Positions 1 through 12,003 of a DNA stretch of 64,000 nt are shown piece after piece. Within the stretch, counting starts at the first letter, position 1, and every line of letters starts with the position of its first letter. The translations under genes were made by a program, and so were the position numbers. The notes under the pieces are model-generated. The model was given only the letters and a program-made list of their open reading frames with translations, searched no databases and had not been told where the DNA came from. This stretch comes from Amaurobius ferox (Eukaryota; Arthropoda; Arachnida; Araneae; Amaurobiidae), in the NCBI GenBank assembly GCA_951213105.1, contig OX578140.1, positions 115,862,653-115,926,652 on the forward strand. The letters are read 5' to 3'.

Positions 1-924
1 CATAAGGAAAAGTCAAACGTATTTCGTTCAAAATACAAAACTTTAGAATATCAAAATTATTTTAGATAACTAAGAAACGGAATACCTGGAATGCTTTTGG
101 TTCTATGACAAAACTATATTCTTTAATATTTCGTTTAGGAGACAAATAATTTAATTTTTAACAAGAATTTGACGACAGGAATCAACGACTGTTTTGACCA
201 GAAATATTTAAGAATATCCTATGCATTCCTTTATTAATCGCAACATGGTCTGCTATAGCATGAAATATTCCTCAGCCAATTCGCTATCTTAAACACTTAC
301 AAAAACTGTCTAAAATATTTTGATTTAAATTAAATAGAAAAGTGCTACGACATTTCTTTTATCATTCACTAAATTAGAAAAACAGTTTTTCTGAATTGAT
401 ATTCTTGATTATATTTCAGAAATAAATTTACAATCTCAGCAATTTTGGGGCAGCAGTCTATTCAGCGAAAAGTCCATGAAAATTCCTTGAACTTGATGCC
501 CAAAAATATTCCGAAAATAAGAATTATTCGTATGTAGCATCTTAAAGAATGGATTAACAATATCAACCCTCAATAATGGATTAAGAAGTCAAAAAATATA
601 ATTCTTGATTGGATAAATGAGACAGAGCAACCGCTGCAGCAAAGATACTGAAATTTCCATAAAATTTCACTATAAGGATTTAAATTGCCATATCTTTTGT
701 ATAGCTGTTGCTGTTCATGGTGTTACTATTGAAGTATTCTTCTTTTCAGAAAAATGTTACTTTAGTCTTTATTATTCATCACTAGAACACCTGAACACCA
801 GTTATTAAGTTATTTGTCTATATTTCACCGTGTATTCACACATTAACAAAATGTATTTTGAACCATATGAGTTTTCAAGTGTCTAAAGTTTTTGGATTTT
901 GAATTCCAGATCCAGCACAATTGT
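1..924. other. AT-rich stretch, nothing recognised
   Basis: No coding region, RNA gene or repeat could be supported here. The short open frame at 617-808 has no recognisable domain. The stretch ends where the first A-family repeat begins. Confidence 0.5.
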
Positions 925-1689
925 AAAAATCTGATGTGAGCAGCACATGACTTTCCCTGCAGACTTATATTAACGTTCTCTTTATTTTAATTAAATTTAT
1001 TTCACTTTTAATTCAATTTTCGTTCTCATTCGGTAACCGGGCTTATTTTCAAAGATGGCGTGGGGAAAGTACGATAAACTAAAATATCTCGAGAACGGCT
1101 AGTCCTAGTGTAATGGGGTTGGTCTTATTCCTTTCGTCGTTAAAAATTACGTATTAAACGAGCATTTAATGAATATATTTGAGTATACCTAGTTATTTAG
1201 TTTAGATTTAGACGATTTTTGAGGGCCATTTTGCAAAAAAAAGCAGGTTATTTTTTCCAAATCGTACCAAAATCTAATCAGCACCAGGGTAACCCACAAG
1301 TGACTCATCTATCAAATTTTGTGAAATTCGGTCCAGTAGTTTTTCAGTTAGAGTGGATACAAGTTTTTTCGGGCCATTTCGCAAAAAAAGGCGGGTTCTT
1401 TTATTTCAAATCATACCCAAAACTAATCAGCACCAGACTCGCTCACAAGTGACTTACCTACCAAATTTTGTGAAATTCCGTCCATTAGTTTTTTAGTTAG
1501 AGTGGATACAAAATCTGCACAGACAGACAGACACACAGACACACACACACAGACGTCACGCTAAAAATGGTTTTTTCGTATTCTAGAGGTCTTGAAACGT
1601 ATAGATCCGTCGAAAACTCGAGTTGCGATTTTCGACATGATTCCAATACTTTCCCTATTCATTACCATGTATTGCAGGGAAAGTAAAAA
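925..1689 (-). repeat. A-family repeat, copy A1
   Basis: Minus-strand copy of the most abundant repeat of the window. Read on the minus strand, it starts with the palindrome ACTTTCCCT...AGGGAAAGT (plus-strand image ends at 1689). A second palindrome follows (CGAAAA...TTTTCG), then a (TGTGTC)n tract, two copies of a ~150-bp internal repeat, a GTTCTCGAGATATTTTAG block, and the tail TGCAGGGAAAGT followed by a small ATGTG/CACAT hairpin. It carries no open frame of note and so is non-autonomous. It abuts copy A2 head to tail. Confidence 0.8.
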
Positions 1690-2490
1690 GCTGATGTGAG
1701 CAGCACATGACTTTCCCTGCAGACTTATATTAGCGTTCTCTTTATTTTAATTAAATTTATTTCACTTTTAATTCAATTTCGTTCTCATTCGATAACCGGA
1801 CTTATTTCAAAAGTGGCGTAGGGAAAGTACGAAAAACTAAAATATCTCGAGAACGGCTAGACCTAGTGTAATGGGGTTGGTCTTATTCTTTTCGTTGTTA
1901 AAAATTACGTATTAAATCAGCATTTAATGGATATATTTGAGTATACCCAGTTTTTTATTTTAGATTTTGGCAATTTTTGCGGGCCATTTTGCAAAAAAAG
2001 GCAGGTTATTTTTTTCTGAATCGTACCAAAATCTAATCAGCACCAGGGTGACCTATACGTGACTTATCTACCGAATTTTGTGAAATTCGGTCCATTAGTT
2101 TTTCAGCTACAGTGGATACAAGCTTTTGCGGGCCATTTCACAAAAAAGGCGAGTTCTTTTATTCCGAATCGTACCCAAAACTAATCAGCACCAGCCCCGC
2201 CCACAAGTGACTTACCTACAAAATTTTGTGAAATTCGGTCCATTAGTTTTTCAGTTAGAGTGGATACAAAATCTGCACAGACAGACACACAGACAGACAG
2301 ACACACAGACACACAGACACACAGACACACAAACAGACAGACACACACACACAGACGTCACGCTAAAAATGGTTTTTTCGTATTCTAGAGGTCTTGAAAC
2401 GTGTAGATCCGTCGAAAACTCGAGTTGCGATTTTCGACATGATTCCAATACTTTCCCTATACATTACCATGTATTGCAGGGAAAGTAAAA
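1690..2490 (-). repeat. A-family repeat, copy A2
   Basis: Second minus-strand A copy, directly following A1 in the same orientation with no unique spacer: the AAAGTAAAAA end of A1 is joined to CTGATGTGAGCAGCACATGA of A2. The microsatellite part (about 2276-2356) is longer than in A1, and reads through as meaningless Thr/Gln/Asp/His codons. Confidence 0.8.
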
Positions 2491-3239
2491 AGTAAAAGAT
2501 ATCCTATAAAAGAACTTCAATATATAAAGTTATTAAGTACATAATATACAAGTTATTAAGTAGATAATGCAAAAGTTATTAAGTATATATTAAAGATCTT
2601 CATTAATTTTAAATTTTAATCACAGGAAATCAGCACCAATTAATCTGTGCTCAAGCAGTCAAAAATTTCATCTGACGGATATCGCTGCAAAAATCAATTA
2701 CTTGGTGCTAAATTAGGTACCCATAAATGCCCTTCCATACTCATAAATCATTGCTTAAACAGATTCTGTTTTTCCTATTGTCAGAATTGCTTATCGAAAG
2801 GCTGACTTCTATGGTAGAGCATCTTGAATATGTGTATCGTTTAAATTTTAGAAAGAAAATAACATTGTTAAGAGCAATCTAGGTACACCTTTGGCTATTT
2901 TTAATTTACTGGAGTTTGGTTCAATTCAACTTTCTCATGCAAATATCCGTTTTTAAGTAACTTTTTTTTTTCAAATTTTACAAGAAAATTCTTGAAAAAT
3001 TGATCTCATGAGTCTAAATGATTGAAATTATAGCGTGTTGTCTTTCATTGGGAAGGACTGGAAAAAATATTTCGATTGATATTTCGATTTCCATACTTGA
3101 CAATGTACTCCCTGGTTGGGGGGTAACTTACCCTCCGAGGGTGCAATTGACGACACGAACACAAAAATGTACTGCAGCTATTTTTCACAACAATGAGTGA
3201 AACTATTAAATCCCGTTATTATTGAGTTATAAATAAACC
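2491..3239. other. AT-rich stretch, nothing recognised
   Basis: Holds short TTATTAAGTA-type direct repeats near 2527-2585 and otherwise no feature I can support. Confidence 0.45.
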
Positions 3240-3592
3240 CTTTTATGCATGATTTTGTCACATTTTGTCCTATGCTGCCATGTTAAAAATATATAAAATT
3301 TCTAAAGAATTTCGAAGCTTTCGAAGCCAAATTTAAATATTTTTACCTAGTTCTAGATTCTTTAATAACAATGCCGAATATCAAATTTCGTGAAAATCCA
3401 TTAATATTTTAGCCACTAACTTATACACAAGATATCGACTACAGACATACAGACAGACAGATGGACATCATTCCAAAATAGCCAAAACGTATTCAGGAGG
3501 TTTTAATATATATAGTATCATCAAAATCTCGAATTCTAAAATTCTTGTGAAAATAATATTTTCCCTATACTTTATTGCAAGTATGGGGAAGT
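3240..3592 (-). repeat. D-family repeat, relative of A and B, 3' end unclear
   Basis: Read on the minus strand, this begins with ACTTCCCCATACTTGC...GTATAGGGAAAA, a palindrome at the same place as in A and B. Next come ATTTTGGAATGATGTC, a short (CTGT)n tract, and then GGATTTTCACGAAATTTGAT, which aligns with GACCGAATTTCACAAAATTT of A. The distal boundary is a guess. Confidence 0.55.
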
Positions 3593-4396
3593 AAAAAATA
3601 TCTTAAATATATAGGATATTTTGCATTTTTAGAGTGGCCGCAGACACCATTTTGTTGAATGATAATCTAATATTAGTTTTGTTCGAATGAATGAGTCTTG
3701 ATTTTAAAATCGATGTCGTATAATGGTTAAAACGAGGCGCTTATTTAAAATAATAACAAAGGCTAGACCAATATTGAAATTCTGCTCTATAATTAGCACG
3801 ACAATGATAATAAATGAGCTATTAAAGATACATTTTTATTTCAAACCAGAAACAAATCTTAATTTACTGAAGTGATTGTATTATATTGCTTTGACTGCAA
3901 CTTAAGAAAATAGCTCTAGTTATGCATTCTAAATCTTTGATTATTAATTCAAATGCGCTTAATAGTACATTCGAAATGTAAAGTAACTATTGTTCATAGT
4001 TAACTATTTTTCATTATTGTTCATAGTTCAACACTATTATTCACAGTTAGGAGTATATGTAAGGATAAATTTAAGAAATTCATACAAATTCGCACCATAA
4101 CACTGTTTTTTCTATCAAATGGAAAATTCCAAAAGTAATTGTTACCCAATGAGTACGTAAAATGCACTCAGTATTTTGTAAATTGTAAACAATTTTGTGC
4201 AAAAGTTTTTTAGCACTTACAAAGTTTCCGTTAGGTATTCGTTTGGTAAAACTGTATTATTTTGCTTCTCATACTGCTCTAAAGAAAAGGTATTGCTTTC
4301 CCCAAAACTTTCGAATTCATCATTTTAAACTCGGTTTAAGAATTTTTGATAACATTTCGAATACTTTTGAAAGTATTACTGCTGCACATGTGTTTA
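3593..4396. other. AT-rich stretch, nothing recognised
   Basis: No repeat relation, RNA gene or coding frame could be supported. A small tandem of TTGTTCATAGTT-like units lies at about 3988-4048. Confidence 0.4.
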
Positions 4397-4399
4397 CGC

Positions 4400-4455
<56 letters not shown>
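4397..4455. repeat. compound microsatellite (CG)n(TG)n
   Basis: About 8 CG dinucleotides run directly into about 20 TG dinucleotides. This is uninterrupted alternating purine-pyrimidine for nearly 60 bp, the classical sequence type able to adopt Z-DNA. The open frames on both strands through it are artefacts. Confidence 0.95.
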
Positions 4456-4458
<3 letters not shown>

Positions 4459-5204
4459 TAACGTGTGTTGGTCTGTAAACTGTAGAGAGTGATATGAAAT
4501 ATTATGCAAAGAATATACATCATATTAAAAAAAATGATAGAAATTTTAGTTCTTCACTCCGATAATTCAAAGTTACATGTTTTCATAACATTATTTTGTA
4601 AGAAGGAACATGATAATTCCCGTAATAATAAATGGTGGTGTATTCATATTAAAACGGATAGTTTTAACTCCGCTATTGGTGTGAATAGTAATAAATAACA
4701 TGTTAACACAGATCAGGTATATAATTTGAATTAATCGGCATAACATGCGTATTGCAAACTTAAAAAATAGTTTGCAATAATTTTCACAGAATTTTAAAAA
4801 AATTACTGGTGTGAAGAAAACTAATAAAAAATACATTGTGTTATGATTATAATTAAGATATAAGTAGGCTTAGGTAATAAGGAATATGAATATATGAGAA
4901 ATTGGAAGTGGAAGAACACTCCAAGTTCCTATTTTATTATCACATATTATTAATAAATTGTATTCAAAATTCTTGTTTATGTGTTATATTTTTTTTCAAA
5001 CGCATAACACAAAAATCAATTTCGCAAACTCATTTTCCTAACTACAGAACTTAATTAATAAAATTCATGGATCTATGCATGTATGCGATGGCGCTCAGTT
5101 TATTTCTATCTGAACGGATATTACTCAGAAAACTCAGTTCAACTAGAAATACATAAAACTAAATAATATTATTAAAAATATAACCATAAAGTAAAAAAAA
5201 ATAT
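4456..5204. other. AT-rich stretch, nothing recognised
   Basis: Short open frames on both strands have no recognisable domain. No repeat relation was found. Confidence 0.4.
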
Positions 5205-5600
5205 TAAATTTTATTAACAAATGTTTCACATGACTCATAATACTCTTAAAACTTCATAGAAGAGAAAACTCAATTTGCCCACTCCTTCAAAGATTCCTTC
5301 AAAACCTTACTTTTAAACCCATTTAACAATGATGAGCTGCTTAGTCTTTGCTTGACGGCAACGTAATTCTTGTAAATGTGTAATGTAATTTAGCTTGCAC
5401 TCTTTCGTCTGATGAAGTGTGAGAAATTCTACCAGTGTAACCACATTAACTCGAATTAGGCTAATGAAAGGATTGTGAAACGCCTTCGGGAACAGCATTT
5501 TCTCACTTATTTGTTAAGGAAAATCGAAACTTATGCCTCGCTGAGACGAGAAAGAGTGCTAACTTTAATTATATTTCCTCCTAGTCAAGAATATTATATA
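5205..5600 (+). repeat. repeat G, copy 1
   Basis: This ~400-bp stretch is similar along its length to 10915-11320. Shared stretches include ATGATGAGCT(G/A)CTTA, GAAATTCTA and CATTTGTTGA-like blocks in the same order and orientation. It is interrupted at its 3' end by the Tc1 derivative at 5601. Class unknown. Confidence 0.55.
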
Positions 5601-6372
5601 TACTCTATAACAAAAAATCGACGCACCGAGAATGAGTTGTCCGATTGTAATGAAACTTCGCAAAGACATTTTGAGCGAACATGCAAATGAATAAAATTTG
5701 GTGTCCAATTAATAAATAGTGGGAGTTCCAGCGCATCGGAATTGCGCATTCAGCAGGTGTATATAAGGAGCGATTCTGAATCTGTGGTCAAAATTTCTGT
5801 TGCATTTCGACGGCGGATATCTTGCGTCTTTGATAGTAATTTCTGGCAAACTGAAAGCACAGCGGTACGTCGACAACATTCTACGACCGCCTGTGTTACC
5901 GTTCCTTTCGCGATACCTCAAACTTTTTTTTCAACTAGATAATGCCCGGCCGCACACGGCACGTGTTGTTATGAATTGTCTTCAAGCTTGCCCAGCACTT
6001 CCTTGGCCAGCTAAGTCTCCTGATCTCTCTCCCATAGAGCACATTTGGAACGTTATGAGAAGGCAATTACAACCATCCCGGAATGTTGACAATTTAGCCA
6101 GATAGTTGGAGACAATTTGACAAGACAATCCACAGGACACCATCAATGAACTTTTCCAGTCTATTCCACGCCAGATGACATCTTGCATCCAGGCCAGAGA
6201 TGGATCAATGCCTTACTTACTTACTCCCTATGTATACGGTCAAGCTCTAAATCATTAAATTGTTCTGAAATTTTAATCGTTTCTTTTTATATATGTTCTT
6301 CACATCCACCAATTTTTATCACAATCGGACAACTCCTGCTTAGTGCGTCGATTTTTTTTTTGTTATAGAGTG
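5601..6372 (+). mobile_element. Tc1-type non-autonomous element, copy 1 (772 bp)
   Basis: Terminal inverted repeats ACTCTATAACAAAAAATCGA (left) and its complement (right, with a longer T-run), flanked by TA on both sides (5599-5600, 6373-6374). TA is the target of Tc1/mariner elements. Between the ends lies only the C-terminal part of a Tc1-type transposase. At 34214-36580 a second copy has the same internal structure, so this is an amplified deletion derivative and not a one-off truncation. Confidence 0.85.
5800..6105 (+). pseudogene. Tc1-type transposase, C-terminal remnant
   Basis: The frame shows LDNARPHTA, the surroundings of the second catalytic Asp, and then PDLSPIEHIWNVMRRQL, which holds the final catalytic Glu of the DDE triad. 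Everything upstream, the DNA-binding helix-turn-helix domains and the first catalytic Asp, is missing. Downstream a TAG stop after NLAR is followed by readable family sequence (LETI, stop, QDNPQDTINELFQSIPRQ), so the tail is broken too. The start codon drawn here is arbitrary; the recognisable part begins near 5860. It cannot encode an active enzyme. It lies inside the 772-bp element whose inverted ends an intact relative could mobilise. Confidence 0.8.
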
Positions 6373-6374
6373 TA

Positions 6375-7756
6375 TTTGTATAAATGCAAAAAAATCGGTT
6401 GAATTTTGGAGGTCTTATCGGACAATATATATCAATAATGATGACAATGGCTATTTTTTTTCGACCACATTCACCTTCGAAACCGGCCAATAAAGAACAT
6501 TAACTTACTTAAAATATCTGATATTAGCAAAATTCTTTAGCAATGTAAGAAAATTATCATTTCACAATGTATATCTATTATGGGCGATCCACATGCTGAC
6601 ATGTTGTGCATATTTCACCACATCATCAAAATTAAAATATACTTACTTGAGTGATAAGACTTACTGTCGGATAATATTAAGGGGCGCTCAGCATGAGCCA
6701 TATTTATGCGATCAACCTATAAATCATTAGTACAGACCAAAAATCTAACCAAAAATCTAATAATTCGGCTGAGTTTTAGATAAATTATATTCGGGCAATT
6801 CACACCAGTAAAAGGGGCGCAGCAAGAGCCATATTTATCATCTTCAACAACGAACGCGTGATGTAAAACTTCAATTTATTTTGTCACGGTTCATAATAAA
6901 AGAATTTCAATGGCATCATTCGACAGGGAATCACATCTTCTATAATATCATATGTAAAGTTATTGCATAAGCGGCCGTCTTCATATCAAATTTTGAACGA
7001 ACTGCAAAGTTTTCAATGGCAATCAATTTTGATCTCGTAAATAAATCCTACATCCTCAAATAAGACTGCATATAAATTTTTTCTATAAAAATTATGTTGT
7101 TATATCTAACGGTATTGAGGTTTTAAATATAGATATAATCCAGGGATCATCACCATATGTAAAACAGTAACTTGAATATCCAGATTATTGTCGCTTAAAT
7201 AGAACTGTTTCAATAAAGTGGGTCAGTTGATACTTTACTCTAAGTTGTTATTGTTTTTATATTACGCCTAATCTTGTGTTTGTAAACATGAATCTCCCTT
7301 TGATTCGTCATTACATGAGTTACACCATGGGCTAAAAATATTCATGGTTTAGTTACAGGCGTGACCTAATTTGTCACTATAAAATATTTTTTCTTTACAT
7401 TAATGTATTTTTCAATTGTAGAATCCGAATGTTATTGAATCCTGCAAATTTCTCTGAAGCTTTCGCTAGATGCCTGACATTCCAACAAATTGTCCTTTAA
7501 GCATCAGATCAAATTGGCCAGACGTTTTTGTTCTAATTGAAGCATCCACATTTTATAAGATAACCGACATTCAAAAATAGCTATCGCAATTAACATTTCA
7601 GTAAGAATATTATTATTTGTGGTAGCTGTACTGTTTATCTATACTAGTTAAATAAGCTAAAATAATTTGAAAAAAAAAATACAGTTTCATTTTACTTTTG
7701 AATGAGAAGTTGGTATGACTGTCATACTAAGTCACAAATACGCAAATTTAGTATTT
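6375..7756. other. AT-rich stretch with a short direct repeat
   Basis: No gene seen. A ~25-bp direct repeat (AGGGGCGC...GAGCCATATTTAT) occurs at about 6680-6707 and 6815-6839. The rest is unassigned. Confidence 0.4.
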
Positions 7757-8770
7757 TTAACACTTTATAACACAGTTGAAAAGTGTTTATGACTTTTTTG
7801 ATTCTGTCTGTCTGTCTTTCTGTCTGTCCGTTCGCACGATAACTGCCGTAAAAATGACTTTATTAAAATGAAATTTTAGTGAGTTGTTGAGACGGGCTGT
7901 GGGACATATGAGAATGGAAATGAATAATAATAAAATAAACCACCCAAATAGTTTCGGACTGAATCCAGGTTGAAGAAATGAAATACATAAAATCCCAAAG
8001 AACATAATTTTCAAACATTTTTTAAGTGGAGTTGAAATTCAAAAATTGCTTCAAACATTTCAGAAAATATTCATATTATCCCATAAAATATATAAAAAAA
8101 ATTCAGCAAATTTTTTTCGGTAGCTTTTTAAATAAAAACTAAAATGATAATTACACCCATATTATATGAAGAGATCACGTGATCCACTTCAAAATAAAAT
8201 ATGGCATCCATCCATCTTTTTACCAGTGTAAAAATCGTGATTTTTAAAGTTCTTTCAAATTTATATTTAGTTTTACATCGGTCCTAAAACCGCTTTTATT
8301 TTTGAGTATTTTTTGTGATCCATATTCTGCGGCAACACAATTACAATATTTTATAGTTTAAATAATCATCAAAATTTGATTATTTCTTCAACGAAGCCTA
8401 ATTTTAATGGATACAGAATGCAAACAAGTGATTGTAAGATGAGTTGTATAAGAATTGCTGATTTTTTTTCACGCAAAATTATTTAGCTCTAAAGTCTGAA
8501 ATAAAAGTGATATAAATTAAATATTCATTGATTTTACATACAGAACCAGATGATATATATTTTGATGCCGTTATTTGAATAAAGTTCATTTTTTGAGGTG
8601 AAGTTTTAAGTTTTCAAATATAATAAATTACTGTAGTACTGTGATAATTTAAAATATATCAGCGCTGAATGTATAGAATTTTTTAGAGATGTTGTAAAAA
8701 TATCACATTTCAGTTGGAAAATGTTTCATAATTAATGCTTTATGCATGATTGATATTTCTCATTTCTTCT
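7757..8770 (+). repeat. C-family repeat, copy C1
   Basis: It starts with the palindrome AACACTTT...AAAGTGTT and continues with TTATGACTTT and (CTGT)n. Next comes CGATAACTGCCGTAAAAATG and an ATTAAAATGAAATTTTAGT block, then ~850 bp of AT-rich body. It ends with GGAAAATGTTTC and a small hairpin near ATTAATGCTTTATGCATGAT. Similar along its length to 25259-26225 and 56131-57930. No coding capacity. Confidence 0.7.
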
Positions 8771-9270
8771 TGTAGCAGTACTAGGTGAGGGAAATTTTCA
8801 GGGAGGGAATTTCTCTGTTGGAGAGGTCAGAGAGGTTTCAGGTTTCACTTTGGTGACTTTAATGATGTTGGTTTGTGTTTATTTTCTTGAATGTTTGATA
8901 ATATAATCAGCCAGTTTAAAGCTTCTATTTTTTTACTTATTTGTGCAAAAAAATAACTTTCACTTAAGTTCTTGCAATTTATATGTCGGAGACACTTGTT
9001 TATTCATATTATCGTTGTCCCAATGATTGTGATCTAGTAGAGCAAGTAGAGGTCAGTGATAGGAGATATATGATACGCAGTTAAGAACATTGTCAATGGG
9101 TAACTCTACCCAAGCAATTTGGGCAAATTATAAACCAGCTGGCGCTTGCACTTGCAAATTCTTCTAATAGATATTCTCCACATTTTACAGGAATTGGCTT
9201 CAAGTCACTTTTAAACTGCAAACGAGCACAAATGCTACATACATGACAAACTCGTTGCCGAAAAGCTGTG
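8771..9270. other. unassigned stretch
   Basis: No coding region or repeat could be supported. Confidence 0.4.
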
Positions 9271-9591
9271 TCATAAATTCTTTGTCAGAGGCTGTACACT
9301 TTGACTAGTAAATTGCAGTACTAGTGGGCGTTTCTGAAACATTGGAAGAACCTCTCGCAGACGACGTTGAAAGAAGTTGGTTGGTGATCGAGCGTGCTTC
9401 AGGGCATTGGGACGCCATTGATGCAGGAACCGTAGTCGTCCAATGTTGCTCTGTAGAGTTTTTGGCTTTATATTCTCGGACACTCTCAGCTCCGGGTTTG
9501 GGGACTTTAAAGGTCTTGGTATTTTCGGTCTGTACTGAAGCTCTCGTTTGCGGTACTCACTCAAGCGTTCAGCAGCATTTTTCTTAGACAT
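9271..9591 (-). CDS. short open frame, 106 aa, basic N-terminus, function unknown
   Basis: Opens with a true ATG and the highly basic MSKKNAAERLSEYRKREL, then Pro- and Arg-rich sequence to a stop at 9271. The local base composition is richer in GC than its surroundings. An N-terminus of the type AAERxxxYRKR resembles starts of some arthropod transposon-associated or nucleic-acid-binding proteins, but this is an impression, not an assignment. No catalytic motif, membrane segment or neighbour gives context, and the opposite strand is also open (9324-9587), so the frame may be chance. It could be one exon or a remnant of a longer gene. Confidence 0.25.
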   Translation of the reverse strand: MSKKNAAERLSEYRKRELQYRPKIPRPLKSPNPELRVSENIKPKTLQSNIGRLRFLHQWRPNALKHARSPTNFFQRRLREVLPMFQKRPLVLQFTSQSVQPLTKNL

Positions 9592-10584
9592 AGGGAATCT
9601 CGGAGGTATGTATCGCCACTGTTAAGCACCTTAGAACACTTTGGCTTTTTTGCACTCAAACACGAGTACAGTATTCTATTCAGTATTTAACGAAAAAAAC
9701 TCGACCTCTCTACAACATTTAGTTCGCAAGTTATATAAGCGAGCACTGTCGCACAGAGATCCGAATCTGAGTGTCCACTTCCCCTTCCCACATTTTGTCC
9801 CAGCTCAGTGGTGCACAACCTCGACAAGTACGTTGTTGTATACAGCCATCGTTGTTCTTTCAAACCCTATATAATATGCGTAAATTGCATTTTGCTGTGA
9901 GCGCTGATGAGCAAGTTCTTGCGCAATGCTAAAACGCTATATGCAAATTCTTAAGTGTCAGCCACGTAAACGATCTGAAAGACGTAAATTCTACGTCAAA
10001 AAAGAGCTACGCCACGCCATTCGCACATCGTAAAGCAAATCCGAAGATACTATTCTATAGGGAATAATATTTTGTGCAAATTAATTTGTATAAAATATAT
10101 ATAGGACCATATAAGTATCTCATTCCGATATTTATATCTAAATGAGAATAACTCCAAAATTTCCGATGGCAACACCCAAGTTAGAATCATGATTTCGAAA
10201 TCCCATAACAAAAATTTTAATGCATACCGTATATCTTAATTTCAAATAATTTAGGCAAGTTTATAAAGAACAGTGGTAGAAGAGTGTATATTAAGTGTGA
10301 AAGTCATTAATACAGATCGAAGAAACTAGTGAAACATACATTATATAGCTCTTTCATCCATCAAAGGGAATTCGAAATTTAACTAACACCAGGAGTTTGC
10401 GTAAAAACACTCAAAATGATGTATTGGTGCAAAACATTAGCGTGTTAATACTTCTTGCTGTCTCAAAATTTTGTTTTAAATGTTTTGTAAATTGAATGTT
10501 ATAAATTTTCTTTTTCTTTTATTTTAGCAATGCTTATTATTAGTGATAAATATTTAATGTGGTTTTTTGTAGGTTTTTTTGTAA
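9592..10584. other. unassigned stretch
   Basis: 9592-9900 keeps a somewhat higher GC content; the rest is AT-rich. No feature supported. Confidence 0.4.
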
Positions 10585-10760
10585 AAATACTTTGTATAAA
10601 TACTTTTGAACAAATATTTTTGTACAGATATTTTTAACACCTACTGTGCAAGTACTTCTGTGCAAAAAATGTACACACATTATTGTACAAATACTTCTGT
10701 ACAAATATTGCACAAATACTTCGGTACAAATATTGTACACACACTATTGTACAAAACACC
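10585..10760. repeat. degenerate tandem repeat of TACAAATACTTCTG-like units
   Basis: Many imperfect copies of (T)GTACAAATA(C/T)TT in a row, clearest at 10660-10750. Both strands stay open through it, giving Tyr/Cys/Thr-rich artefact frames. Confidence 0.75.
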
Positions 10761-10914
10761 TATAGTAGTACTACTCTGGTATATATGTAATGTGTGGGTA
10801 TGTGCGTGTATGTGTTGCTACTCAAAAGTTTTATTTGTTTCTATTTCAACTAGTTTTAAGCAGCAAACTCACCTTATATTATTTCCAACCAGAAATTTGA
10901 TAACTTTTATATCT

Positions 10915-11320
10915 GATTAATAAACATTTCGAATGACTCGTGATATTCTTAGAACGTCACAGACGGGAAAACTGAATTTCCTCACCCCTTCGAGGCCCAC
11001 TTCAAAACGTTCCCCTTAAATCCATTTAGCATAATGATGAGCTACTTAATCTTTGTTTGGAAGCAACTTAATTCTGGTAAATATGCAACGTAATTTAACG
11101 TAATAATTACGCGGTTTTGTCCGCTGAAGCGTGCGAAATTCTATCAAAGTAACTACATTTACGTCAAGATAGCTAATAATGGAATAATGAGTTTTCGGGA
11201 AAAGGATTTTCCAAGGCATTTGTTGAAAGAATTCGAGGATTACTACTCATTAAAATGATTAAAGTGTTATATTTAATTACGTTTTCTATCAGTCATAAAT
11301 TATATATAAATTTTATAACA
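10915..11320 (+). repeat. repeat G, copy 2
   Basis: Counterpart of 5205-5600 without the Tc1 insertion: here TAAATTATATATAAATTTTA continues where copy 1 is interrupted. Class unknown. Confidence 0.55.
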
Positions 11321-11561
11321 ATTCTTCCGCTGCAATCAATTGACTGGTTTCATCGTATTAAAGTTTATTAATACAAAGTATGATAACAGCACTTATAGAA
11401 AAAAGAAGCATTCTTTGTGGAACAATTTTGAAAATTTATGAAGTGATTACCTGGAATCCAATCACACCAAGCAACTGGCATCAAAATTCTTATAACATTG
11501 AGCGCAAACGACATGACAGAAAGCAATACTTCAAAGAGATTATTATAATTATGGTGCATAA
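11321..11561. other. unassigned stretch
   Basis: Short open frames on both strands, nothing recognisable. Confidence 0.35.
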
Positions 11562-12003
11562 TGTTACGAAACTATCATCTGGAATCGTGGGTGTTCAAGC
11601 TGGATACAAGAATGAGTCCAAATTTGTGGATAACTAACAGGTTTATTCACATGCATAACGTAAACAGGAGCAATACAGAAATATTAAAACAAGAATTAAA
11701 TGCGTCCCTAATGTTACAAAATAACCGATATTAATCACAAAACATTGACGAAAGTAATTTTACAAAACAGCCGCTGCTATTCTCAAAACACTGACATAAA
11801 TCACAGTTCAATGTAGATCGTATCAAGTCAACTGCAACTCCTATTGAGTGATGAATCCTTTTATAGGCTCTTCATAAAAACTTCTGGAATTCTCCATATC
11901 TCCTAGACTAATCGCTATTTCGTAATCCTTCTCGAACCTTCGAGAAGTCGCCAAAATGTCGCCGTATTGGCGATCAATCGCCAATTCTGGCAACCCTACG
12001 TCA
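11562..12003 (-). repeat. F-family repeat, probable solo LTR, copy 1 (442 bp)
   Basis: On the minus strand it runs from TGACGTAGGGTTGCCA to CGTAACA, i.e. TG...CA ends as in LTRs. It carries TATAAAAGGAT about mid-length, and AATAAACCTG nearer its end, placed like a promoter and a poly(A) signal. A second copy at 17995-18424 has the same orientation and elements. No gag-pol coding sequence lies beside either copy. The target duplication could not be resolved. Confidence 0.55.

Noticed and set aside
2251..2448. Cys/Val/Ser- and Thr/Asp/Gln-rich frames (also at 4195-4523, 16395-16751, 22355-22543, 38120-38311, 42520-42859, 44465-44656, 45733-46083)
   Set aside because: They are translations of (TG)n/(TCTG)n tracts within A and B repeats. 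They lack proper ATG starts, and reading frame is not kept between copies.
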